8,855 bases of DNA from Bdellovibrionales bacterium (GCA_005792225.1 SXSP01000525.1:1-8855), one strand, 5' to 3'. Numbered from the stretch's first letter, positions 1-5,479 are shown. Translations and numbers: made by a program. Notes: a model not told the origin generated them from the letters alone.

Positions 1-96
1 AGCTATGACTCCAAACCGTCCCTAGGTAAATTTGCTTTTTCCGACATGAGTCGCCGGCGAGCTGGAAAATCAAATTTGTTTGGTAGACAAAAATAA
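1..96 (+). CDS. Possible C-terminal tail of an upstream gene (partial)
   Basis: Frame 1 is open from the window edge to a TAA at 94-96 and gives a basic 31-residue tail ending in SNLFGRQK. The other two plus frames stop within the first 25 bases. A basic, polar end like this suits a real protein C-terminus, but third codon positions are less GC-rich than in the genes that follow, and 31 open codons can occur by chance. If real, it ends 26 bp before the tetR start and the two could share a transcript. No family is recognisable from so short a piece. Confidence 0.25.
   Translation, partial: SYDSKPSLGKFAFSDMSRRRAGKSNLFGRQK
75..91. promoter_or_regulatory. Imperfect palindrome upstream of the TetR gene, possible operator
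   Basis: The 17-base sequence TTTGTTTGGTAGACAAA has 5-bp perfect outer arms (TTTGT/ACAAA) and pairs at 6 of 8 symmetric positions around a central base. It lies 31 bp before the start codon at 123. TetR-family proteins often repress their own gene through palindromes of about this size, so autoregulation is a reasonable inference. No convincing -35/-10 pair can be assigned around it. Confidence 0.2.
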
Positions 97-122
97 AACG
101 CGAACGAAAAGGGAGACGGATC

Positions 123-746
123 ATGAAAAAGCCTACGAATCGCGAGCGCATTCTCAGCGCGAGCGTTGACCTCTTCAACCAATCAGGTGTCGTCGCGATC
201 ACGACGAACCACATCGCGGCTCACTTGGGCATCAGCCCTGGCAACCTCTACTTCCATTTCCGGAACAAAGAGGAAATCATTCGCGAGCTCTTCGATCGCA
301 TGTGCAACGAGACCTACGAGGTGTGGATGCCGAATCATCAACTCGACACCTACGGCTCTCCGCTCGAGCTCATCGAAAAATCTTACGAGGTATTCTGGAA
401 CTACCGATTCTTCCACCGCGAGATGTATCACTTGCGCCGCCGCGATCCCGCACTTGCGCGCAAATGGAAGCAGCATATGAACAAGACGATTCGTCTTCTT
501 CAGGGCACTTACGCGCATTGGGTAAAGACCGGCTCCATGAAAAAGATCACCGACCCCGCGGAGATGAAGATGATCAGCGACATCGTCCTCATCACGAGCA
601 GCTCGTTCCTTCAGTTCTACGAAGCTCCCGATAAGCCGGCGAATCGCCGCTCCCTCCGGCTGGGTGTTGACCACATCTTGCGTTTGCTGCTCCCGTACCA
701 CACCCAGAACAAGCAGTCCGAGGTCATGGCCCACCTCAACGGTTGA
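123..746 (+). CDS. TetR/AcrR-family transcriptional regulator
   Basis: This 207-residue protein has the size and layout of a TetR regulator. The N-terminal DNA-binding domain spans about residues 5-52. It opens with RERILSASVDLFNQSG, and its helix-turn-helix runs from ITTNHIAAHLGISPGN to the hallmark LYFHFRNKEE. The C-terminal ligand/dimer domain (about 60-195) is helical, with FWNYRFFHREMYHL and ALARKWKQHM. It resembles the PF13972-type C-terminal domain more than classical TetR, but the ligand cannot be read from sequence. The ATG is preceded by GGGAG at 111-115 with 7-bp spacing. A palindrome at 75-91 may be its operator. The following gene, fur, starts 136 bp later on the same strand. The target genes are unknown, and no transporter or enzyme gene typical of TetR control lies next to it. 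Confidence 0.93.
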   Translation: MKKPTNRERILSASVDLFNQSGVVAITTNHIAAHLGISPGNLYFHFRNKEEIIRELFDRMCNETYEVWMPNHQLDTYGSPLELIEKSYEVFWNYRFFHREMYHLRRRDPALARKWKQHMNKTIRLLQGTYAHWVKTGSMKKITDPAEMKMISDIVLITSSSFLQFYEAPDKPANRRSLRLGVDHILRLLLPYHTQNKQSEVMAHLNG

Positions 747-774
747 TCCCTCCCCCGAAATAAGGGTCGCCGTG

Positions 775-863
775 ACCAATTTACGCGGTCGCGGCACCCT
801 GAATGCCTGTTCCGACCTATGAAATTGAAAGTCATTCGCAACTAGTTGACCGCGACGGTTGGT
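775..863 (+). repeat. Interrupted inverted repeat in the tetR-fur gap
   Basis: ACCAA (775-779) and GTCGCGG (788-794) are matched in reverse order by CCGCGAC (850-856) and TTGGT (859-863). The left arm has an 8-base interruption and the right arm a 2-base one. A transcript could fold with a 55-nt loop and an asymmetric internal loop. It lies just upstream of the chosen fur start at 883. No consensus Fur box or strong promoter was found in 747-882. Confidence 0.2.
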
Positions 864-882
864 TTTGGGTAGAACGGCCAAC

Positions 883-1395
883 ATGACATTCAAAGAAGAA
901 TCGACAGCCTCAAGTCTTCCCGCTCCCGCCCACCAAGAGCCGCTCGTTCGCACGACGCAACGACAAGAGCGCGTGCCCAACAAAAAGATCATTCGTGATT
1001 TGGGACTTAAGGTGACGAATCAACGTCTCGTCATTCTCGAAGTGGTCCGCGAAGGAAAAGCTCACTTCACCGCGCAGGATGTCTTCGAGACGGTCACCGC
1101 GCGCAATCCGGAAATTGGTTTCGCGACCGTTTATCGGTTTCTGAGGACGTTGTCAGAACACAGCTACGTCACCGAAGTTCGCATGGGCGGAATGCCCGCC
1201 CGCTACGAGTGGGCCGCAAAAAAACACCACGATCACCTCACGTGCAGCACTTGCTCGAAGATCGTGGAGTTCGAAAACCCAGAGATCGAACGCCTGCAAG
1301 AAAAAGTCGCTAAAGAGTTTGGCTTCTCCCTCACCGGGCATTTGCTTGAACTCTACGGAGTCTGCCCCGATTGCCGTCGCAAAAGCGCTCCTTGA
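883..1395 (+). CDS. fur: Fur-family metal-dependent transcriptional regulator
   Basis: A cytoplasmic metal-sensing repressor, 170 residues from the ATG at 883. After a roughly 35-residue polar extension comes the winged-helix domain (LGLKVTNQRLVILEVV, about 40-55; recognition-helix motif ATVYR, 81-85). The dimer/metal domain follows, with HHDHLTC (115-121) and KIVEF, very like E. coli Fur. Likely metal ligands are H61, E109, H116/H118 and H153. CxxC pairs C121/C124 and C161/C164 would bind structural zinc. These residues favour Fur over Zur or PerR, but the sensed metal is inferred. A TTG at 859 would add eight residues; the ATG is preferred, although neither has a strong Shine-Dalgarno sequence. 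The N-terminus is longer than the few residues that precede this domain in E. coli Fur. Its 3' end overlaps the start of the next gene, suggesting cotranslation. Confidence 0.93.
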   Translation: MTFKEESTASSLPAPAHQEPLVRTTQRQERVPNKKIIRDLGLKVTNQRLVILEVVREGKAHFTAQDVFETVTARNPEIGFATVYRFLRTLSEHSYVTEVRMGGMPARYEWAAKKHHDHLTCSTCSKIVEFENPEIERLQEKVAKEFGFSLTGHLLELYGVCPDCRRKSAP

Positions 1396-2957
1396 AAAAA
1401 GAAGATCTCTTTTTCGCCGACAAGCCCGCGGGCTGCACGACGCACACGTCATTGAGTGAAAGCGAACGCGCGAATCCCGGCTTCGACCCAAACGACGGCT
1501 TTAAAGAAATGCTTGAAGCACGTCTCGGCCTCAAGCTCTACACCGTCCATCGCCTCGATCGCGAAACGACGGGCGCCATCCTCTTTGCGCGAACGGCGGA
1601 TGCAGCCGAAGTTCTCCGGGAGGCCTTCGCCTCACGCACTGTTCATAAAAAATATTTATTCCTCACGGATCGAAAGTTCTCCTCCCGCGAGTTCATCCGT
1701 GAGTCGCGTATCGAACGCGAAGGCTCGGAGTTTGTTTCACACCAAGATGGAGCGCCCAACTCGAAAACGCAGTTCCGCCTCATCGAAGAAAGCCACGCAC
1801 TCTCACTTTGGGAGGCGCGGCCCGAAACCGGGAAGTCACACCAAATTCGCTTGCATGCCGAAGACGCCGGAATTCCGATCTTGGGAGACCGCGACCACGG
1901 GGGATCTCCGTTCTCGGCACTCTGCCTTCACAGTGCCGAATTGGTCGCGGGAGATATTCGCCATGAATCTTCTCCCCCACGGTGGTTTACCGATCGGTCT
2001 CTCGTTCATGATCGCAACCTCTCGCTATGGCTCAAATCTATAGATCGTCGCGAACGTCTTGTTCGCAGCTGGAAGGAGACCCCCGAGACCCTTCGCTGGA
2101 TCCACAGCGAAGGAGATCCCTTGCGCGCGGAACAACTCGGAGATGTTTACTCCCTCTCCTGGTTCGACGATGAACTTCCGAATACGCATGAGCTCGCGTC
2201 GCTTCAAAGATTGACCGAAGAGTTGGGCTGGAAAAAATGGTACCTGCAACTTCGCGGAAATCGTGGTCGCTCGCCCAATGAGGAGAAAACCCTGAGCGCG
2301 GAAGCCGATATTCCCCCCCGCTGGACGGCGGAAGAAAGCGGTTTACGTTTTGAATTCCGCACCGACACCGGCCTCTCACCCGGACTATTTCTCGATCAGA
2401 GACAAAATCGAAAATGGGTTCGCGCCCATTCGCGAGGAGCCCGCGTTCTCAATCTCTTTTGCTACACGGCCGGTTTCAGCGTGGCTGCGGCGAGCGGGGG
2501 TGCCGAGAAAGTCGTTTCGGTCGATGTGAGCAAACCCTTTCTCGATTGGTCGCGAACGAACTTCGTGCTGAACGCCCTCTCCACGGACCAACACGAGTTT
2601 CGGTTTATCGACTCTCGCGAGTACCTCGCGTGGGCGAAAAAAAAGGAATTAAAGTTCGATTTGATCATCTGTGATCCTCCCTCATTCGGTCGCTCCAAGT
2701 CGGGCGTCTTTAAAATCGAGAAAGATTTTGATCAGCTCATCGCGATGCTCACCGACGTCACCGCTCCCGGTGGAACGATTCTCTTCTCATTAAATTTCGA
2801 AGTGTGGACGGAGCAAGATCTCTACACGCGAATCGAAAAATCTCTCGCTAAAAAACCTTTTAGCATCCGCCGCGCGCCTTCTCCCGATTGGGATTTCGAA
2901 CTTCCGCGCGAACCTCGCAATATGAAGAGTTTCCTGATTTCGTCGAAGAAAATGTGA
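1371..2957 (+). CDS. Fusion of RluA-type pseudouridine synthase and RlmI/K-like rRNA methyltransferase
   Basis: A 528-residue two-domain RNA-modifying enzyme. Residues 12-215 are an RluA-family pseudouridine synthase: opening motif FFADKPAG, catalytic HRLDRETTG (60-68, Asp63), GKSHQIRLH (154-162) and LGDRDHGG (171-178). Residues about 240-300 (LRWIHSEGD, QLGDVYSL) resemble the linker domain before the catalytic domain of RlmI. Residues 318-528 are a class I SAM methyltransferase: GLFLDQRQNR (338-347), motif I VLNLFCYTAGFS (359-370), acidic VDVS (384-387) and DPPSFGRSK (435-443), as in RlmI and the RlmK half of RlmKL. RlmI has an N-terminal PUA domain; here a pseudouridine synthase takes that position. 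Substrates are probably rRNA bases, but the sites cannot be named. The start is a TTG with GGAG at 1357-1360, inside fur; a TTG at 1392 is an alternative. The first in-frame ATG is too late because it would remove the synthase core. Confidence 0.88.
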   Translation: MPSQKRSLKKEDLFFADKPAGCTTHTSLSESERANPGFDPNDGFKEMLEARLGLKLYTVHRLDRETTGAILFARTADAAEVLREAFASRTVHKKYLFLTDRKFSSREFIRESRIEREGSEFVSHQDGAPNSKTQFRLIEESHALSLWEARPETGKSHQIRLHAEDAGIPILGDRDHGGSPFSALCLHSAELVAGDIRHESSPPRWFTDRSLVHDRNLSLWLKSIDRRERLVRSWKETPETLRWIHSEGDPLRAEQLGDVYSLSWFDDELPNTHELASLQRLTEELGWKKWYLQLRGNRGRSPNEEKTLSAEADIPPRWTAEESGLRFEFRTDTGLSPGLFLDQRQNRKWVRAHSRGARVLNLFCYTAGFSVAAASGGAEKVVSVDVSKPFLDWSRTNFVLNALSTDQHEFRFIDSREYLAWAKKKELKFDLIICDPPSFGRSKSGVFKIEKDFDQLIAMLTDVTAPGGTILFSLNFEVWTEQDLYTRIEKSLAKKPFSIRRAPSPDWDFELPREPRNMKSFLISSKKM

Positions 2958-2976
2958 CGCCGACGCGTCAACTTTT
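2949..2976. terminator. Weak bidirectional terminator-like hairpin at the fusion gene stop codon
   Basis: TGACGC (2955-2960), which includes the TGA stop, pairs with GCGTCA (2965-2970) across the 4-base loop CGAC. AAAA (2949-2952) and TTTT (2973-2976) flank the stem and could extend it past a 2-base mismatch. The layout works in both directions. The short stem and the four-base T run make it a weak terminator at best. Confidence 0.4.
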
Positions 2977-3051
2977 GGAATTTGGCGAGCGCATCGACAG
3001 GACCTTCGTCTTGAAAGAAGCAAAGTTAAAAACTTGTGCGCATCTTCTCTG

Positions 3052-3093
3052 CACGCGAAAAAAATTTTTGCGAAGCACGAATCATTTCGCGTG
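3052..3093. repeat. 9-bp perfect inverted repeat upstream of the lipoprotein gene
   Basis: CACGCGAAA (3052-3060) and TTTCGCGTG (3085-3093) are exact reverse complements around a 24-base loop that contains an A/T tract (AAAATTTTT). The 277-bp gap from 2958 to 3234 otherwise holds only the hairpin at 2955-2970 and the ribosome binding site at 3222-3227. The repeat could be an operator, a leader hairpin or the remains of a terminator. No clear -35/-10 promoter was found near it. Confidence 0.35.
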
Positions 3094-3221
3094 AGCAAAA
3101 TCAAAGAGTTATCTCGCCCCGCCTCGAGACATCGCGCAAATTTCCTCGCTTGCACGGGCACTTGCGCCTGATTTCGGAATCCGACTTCGGTCCGGTAAAT
3201 TGAATGCATGACCTGCTTGAG

Positions 3222-3227
3222 AAAGGA
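3222..3227 (+). promoter_or_regulatory. Ribosome binding site that sets the lipoprotein start
   Basis: AAAGGA ends 7 bases before the ATG at 3235. An in-frame ATG at 3208 lies upstream of this site and would place nine extra residues before the lysine-rich n-region, so translation most likely starts at 3235. Confidence 0.7.
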
Positions 3228-3234
3228 ACAGCAC

Positions 3235-4428
3235 ATGACTTTGCAGCGCAAGCACACCAAGAAAATTGGATACGCGTTCATGACCGCAGCACTCTTCGTC
3301 GGCGGCCTGGGCTGCGAAGAATCAAAAGAGCGCGTGCTCAGAATGGAAGTCGAACTCGGTTCCGTTGCCGCTCAACCGATCGGTCTTCCGAACGGAACGA
3401 CCGTGAATTTCCCGGCCGTGGCTAAGGACCTTTTCTACCGTCAGGTGATGAACCACAGCCACTTTAATATCTACATTCCGCCGGTTTCATCAGGTGGATC
3501 TGTTTCGCAAAAAGGTGTAGCGACCAAATCCGCTATTTCGAATCCCATTCCGCAATATGGAAAAGATGATCTCGAGCTTCTCAGCAAATACGGCATGCTC
3601 AACCGCATGGTCGAGCAGAGCGCATCAAACAAAGCGGCCGGCAAAGTGTCGATGAAATCGGTCGCGACTGTTGCAGCCGCCGCAGCCGCCGCACCGTCTT
3701 GCTTGTATGAGCGTCCTCTGGCTCGCCTCGGTTCGACGGTTCTCTCGTTTGAAGCGAATTTCGGCGCCGGTTTGCAACTCGGTTACAACGGCGGTGGCGG
3801 AATCTCCGTCGGCACGCCCGTCGGTGGTAGCATCGACTTCTCGTCAAGCAAGATGGACCTTACCATCAAGTGGGACGACAACTTCACGAAACAAGGTGTC
3901 GCCGCCGCAGCTGGCATCTCGTATTCGGCCGACACGAAGTTCAGTCTCGGCCTCGGTTCGTTCCCCGTCGGCCTCGACTTCTTCTACAAGACTCCGCTCG
4001 CGGACGTCGTGAAGTCGGCGTTCGATCACGGCCTCGACGAAGCCGTTCGTCAGTTCGTGGCGAAAACCGCCGGCATCAACAAAACTTGGAAGGACGCTTG
4101 GGAAGGTCGCGTGATGTCGGATCCGCTCATCGACAACGACAACTTCGTCGCGTTCCGCGCAGGCACGTTCGCGGGAGTCATGAAGGGCGATAAATTCACG
4201 GTGAGAAACCAAGTTTATCGCTGGGTTGACGATACGAAACCTTGCTCGAGCCCGCTCAAATACACGCTCCCCGATGGCGATGTGATTGCGGAACTCGAAG
4301 TCACCGAGTCTTCAAACTTGATCACGATCGCGAAAGTGAAAGCTCTCACAGACGGAGCGATCCGCCCCGGCGCGCAGATCAAAATCTTGGAGCTCATTGA
4401 GCCGACTCCGCCCAAAAAAGCAAACTGA
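3235..4428 (+). CDS. Probable exported lipoprotein of unknown function with a FlgT-C-like C-terminus
   Basis: A 397-residue exported protein. Residues 1-27 form a lipoprotein-type signal: basic n-region QRKHTKK, hydrophobic core IGYAFMTAALFVGG, then GLGC with the candidate lipid-bearing Cys27. The lipobox is atypical because position -3 is Gly, not Leu or Val; Glu-Glu at +2/+3 does not suggest inner-membrane retention. Residues 86-155 are low-complexity linker and include seven alanines (147-153). Residues 165-250 are glycine- and serine-rich with alternating hydrophobic residues (GLQLGYNGGGG), which suggests beta structure. Residues 300-387 (AGVMKGDKFTV, VIAELEVTES, IAKVKA) look like the small beta-barrel seen at the C-terminus of FlgT-type proteins; this is pattern recognition, not a search result. 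C156 and C337 could form a disulfide. It has its own ribosome binding site and is followed by a terminator, so it appears monocistronic. Confidence 0.8.
   Translation: MTLQRKHTKKIGYAFMTAALFVGGLGCEESKERVLRMEVELGSVAAQPIGLPNGTTVNFPAVAKDLFYRQVMNHSHFNIYIPPVSSGGSVSQKGVATKSAISNPIPQYGKDDLELLSKYGMLNRMVEQSASNKAAGKVSMKSVATVAAAAAAAPSCLYERPLARLGSTVLSFEANFGAGLQLGYNGGGGISVGTPVGGSIDFSSSKMDLTIKWDDNFTKQGVAAAAGISYSADTKFSLGLGSFPVGLDFFYKTPLADVVKSAFDHGLDEAVRQFVAKTAGINKTWKDAWEGRVMSDPLIDNDNFVAFRAGTFAGVMKGDKFTVRNQVYRWVDDTKPCSSPLKYTLPDGDVIAELEVTESSNLITIAKVKALTDGAIRPGAQIKILELIEPTPPKKAN
3673..3693 (+). repeat. In-frame 9-bp tandem repeat coding for a polyalanine run
   Basis: GCAGCCGCC occurs twice in tandem (3673-3681 and 3682-3690) and is followed by a third partial GCA. 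It codes for Ala147-153 in the linker of the lipoprotein. The run is likely to vary in copy number by slippage and would change linker length without shifting the frame. Confidence 0.6.
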
Positions 4429-4442
4429 GCTTAAGGCATGCA

Positions 4443-4461
4443 GGCGGTCACTCAGACCGCC
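4443..4461 (+). other. 7-bp perfect hairpin after the lipoprotein gene
   Basis: GGCGGTC (4443-4449) and GACCGCC (4455-4461) pair perfectly around ACTCA. No T run follows, so it is probably not a terminator alone. It sits 14 bp after the lipoprotein stop and just before the intrinsic terminator, where it may protect the mRNA 3' end or assist termination. Confidence 0.5.
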
Positions 4462-4470
4462 GAGGTCAAC

Positions 4471-4504
4471 CGGGCATCAGATCAACTGGTGCCCGTTTCA
4501 TTTT
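4471..4504 (+). terminator. Intrinsic terminator of the lipoprotein transcript
   Basis: CGGGCATCAG (4471-4480) pairs with CTGGTGCCCG (4486-4495) around ATCAA: a 10-pair stem with one G-U wobble and a GC-rich base. It is followed by TTTCATTTT (4496-4504). This is a textbook Rho-independent layout and separates the lipoprotein gene from the small exported gene downstream. Confidence 0.8.
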
Positions 4505-4509
4505 GAGTC

Positions 4510-4661
4510 ACTCCCTCAGCACGGTAGGAGGGATGTCGACACCTGTCCACGGCCTGGGCAGCGATCATGGTGAGACGCTCGTCAAGCTCTCAGAACCACT
4601 CGCCTATTGTCGGTGGCTCGAGAGCGAATCGGGGCCGTGGTCTTGCACTCTTTTAGGGAGT
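4510..4661 (+). promoter_or_regulatory. Candidate structured leader with a sequence complementary to the Shine-Dalgarno site
   Basis: The leader holds several inverted repeats that could form a closed multi-branch fold. The outer stem is CCACGGCC (4547-4554) with GGCCGTGG (4633-4640). Inside it is a hairpin of TGAGA-c-GCT (4571-4579) with AGCTCTCA (4585-4592). A second hairpin pairs CCAC-t-CG (4596-4602) with CGGTGG (4611-4616). GCTCTC (4586-4591) can instead pair with GAGAGC (4620-4625), which would break the first inner hairpin. ACTCCCT (4510-4516) is exactly complementary to AGGGAGT (4655-4661), which carries the Shine-Dalgarno sequence of the next gene, and its TCCCTC part (4512-4517) can instead pair with GAGGGA (4528-4533). 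The Shine-Dalgarno AGGGAG lies only 2 bases before the ATG. The transcription start is unknown and no good promoter was seen. No known riboswitch class was recognised. Confidence 0.3.
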
Positions 4662-4662
4662 C

Positions 4663-4983
4663 ATGAAGATCGCCAGGTTCAAGCTTTATCATTTTCAGCT
4701 TCTGCTCACCGCCTTGGTAACGGTGGCCTGCGCGATTTATCCGATCCAGTCGGCCTTCTCGGAGGTCGAAACCATCAACTATGACGATCCGAACTTGCGC
4801 ACGACGGATGGCTACGTGACCGGCGCAAGCGACGCTTGCGTGGGCCGGGGCGGCGATATTCACCAATGCATGACTTCTTATGCCGCGTCCTCCGAAGCAG
4901 AGGGTGTCGCGAACGACGCGGATTCAGACGACGAAGTCGCCGTCGCTAAAGCGCCGTCGACTCCTCGATCAAAGAAAAAATAA
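4663..4983 (+). CDS. Small exported protein of unknown function
   Basis: A 106-residue protein with an N-terminal export signal. Basic residues (K2, R5, K7) precede a hydrophobic stretch from about 11 to 29 (LLLTALVTVACAIYPI), with possible cleavage near SAFS-EV around residue 33. VTVAC is lipobox-like but has Thr at -3, so lipidation is doubtful. The mature part has two cysteines (DACVGRGGDIHQC) with a spacing that could form a disulfide. It then has an acidic stretch (NDADSDDEVAVAK) and a basic C-terminus ending in SKKK. I recognise no family. The start is the only usable ATG, but its AGGGAG is unusually close at 2 bases. The gene follows a terminator and a repeat-rich leader, so it is probably expressed separately from the lipoprotein. 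Its TAA directly abuts the stop codon of convergent queF. Confidence 0.7.
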   Translation: MKIARFKLYHFQLLLTALVTVACAIYPIQSAFSEVETINYDDPNLRTTDGYVTGASDACVGRGGDIHQCMTSYAASSEAEGVANDADSDDEVAVAKAPSTPRSKKK

Positions 4984-4999
4984 TCAGGATTCTTTCGAG
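4964..4999. repeat. Inverted repeat spanning two abutting convergent stop codons
   Basis: CTCGA (4964-4968) and AAGAA (4972-4976) pair with TTCTT (4990-4994) and TCGAG (4995-4999), giving 10 bp with a 3-base bulge and a 13-base loop. The loop contains TAA (4981-4983) of the plus-strand gene and TCA (4984-4986), the TGA stop of queF. It could act as a weak shared terminator, but the stem is AT-rich and no proper U run follows it on either strand. Confidence 0.25.
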
Positions 5000-5457
5000 T
5001 GCGTGGCCGTGATCACCGTGTGGATGTTTCCACGAACGGTGAAGTCTCCGACAACCGTGATCTCCCACGGGTCGAGGAGGTTCACGAGATCCTCGAGGAT
5101 GATGTTCGTCACGTCTTCGTGGAAGACGTGCTTGTCACGGAAGCTGTTGATGTAAAGCTTCAGCGACTTCAGCTCCACGCAATACTTATCGGGCACAACC
5201 TTGATCCGGATCGTGGCGAAGTCCGGGAATCCACTGCGCGGGCAGAGGCAAGTGAACTCCGGGCAAGTGAAGTCGATCGTGTAACGACGAACGAGTGTAC
5301 GATTCTCGAAGCGCTCAAGCTTCGCCTCCTCAATCGCGATGGTACCGTAACGCTTCTCCTCGCCCTTTTGCGGAGCCGCGGAGTTCACGCTGAGTTGGCG
5401 ACCCGAAGCAGCCTTAGCCGAAGATTTTTTCATGGAACCGTTCTTTTTTGCGGACAT
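4984..5457 (-). CDS. queF: NADPH-dependent 7-cyano-7-deazaguanine (preQ0) reductase, QueF
   Basis: QueF reduces the nitrile of preQ0 to the amine of preQ1 in tRNA queuosine synthesis, in the cytoplasm. At 157 residues this is the short single-domain YkvM type, not the long two-domain E. coli type. The catalytic core is [13 protein letters not shown], with nucleophile Cys72 and proton donor Asp79 at the 7-residue spacing known from Bacillus QueF. The family signature [14 protein letters not shown] follows (95-108), then FHED (112-115), with Glu95, His113 and Glu114 placed to bind substrate. The first 35 or so residues are a Lys/Ser/Ala-rich, probably disordered tail. The ATG at 5457 is chosen because GAGAGAGG precedes it; reading on to 5562 would run far into the kinase gene. 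It is the last gene of the minus-strand operon, 22 bp after the kinase stop. No other queuosine gene is in the window. Confidence 0.93.
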   Translation of the reverse strand: MSAKKNGSMKKSSAKAASGRQLSVNSAAPQKGEEKRYGTIAIEEAKLERFENRTLVRRYTIDFTCPEFTCLCPRSGFPDFATIRIKVVPDKYCVELKSLKLYINSFRDKHVFHEDVTNIILEDLVNLLDPWEITVVGDFTVRGNIHTVITATHSKES

Positions 5458-5466
5458 GGAATACGA

Positions 5467-5474
5467 CCTCTCTC
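5467..5474 (-). promoter_or_regulatory. Ribosome binding site that sets the queF start
   Basis: On the minus strand GAGAGAGG lies 9 bases before the ATG at 5457 and overlaps the short gap after the kinase stop. It supports the 157-residue form of QueF. Confidence 0.6.
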
Positions 5475-5479
5475 GCTTT

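Noticed and set aside
801..837. Possible Fur box upstream of fur (GAATG...CATTC)
   Set aside because: Only 5-bp arms 27 bases apart; it does not match the 19-bp Fur consensus or its 7-1-7 form.
859..882. TTG start for fur
   Set aside because: It has no clear Shine-Dalgarno sequence and would add eight residues to an already long N-terminus. The ATG at 883 is simpler, though it too lacks a strong site.
183..992. A 269-codon open frame on the minus strand
   Set aside because: It lies opposite the TetR gene and the start of fur, both of which have clear family motifs. Its translation is arginine- and valine-rich with no recognisable domain, as expected for an antisense shadow of GC-rich coding DNA.
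3208..3234. Nine-residue N-terminal extension of the lipoprotein from an upstream ATG
   Set aside because: AAAGGA at 3222-3227 is correctly spaced for the ATG at 3235, and starting there gives a standard basic n-region for the signal peptide.
4533..4784. ATG with a strong AGGAGG directly in front (4526-4531)
   Set aside because: The spacing of 1 base is too short for efficient initiation, and the frame runs out of register into the small exported protein, whose signal peptide is the better reading. A short leader peptide cannot be excluded.
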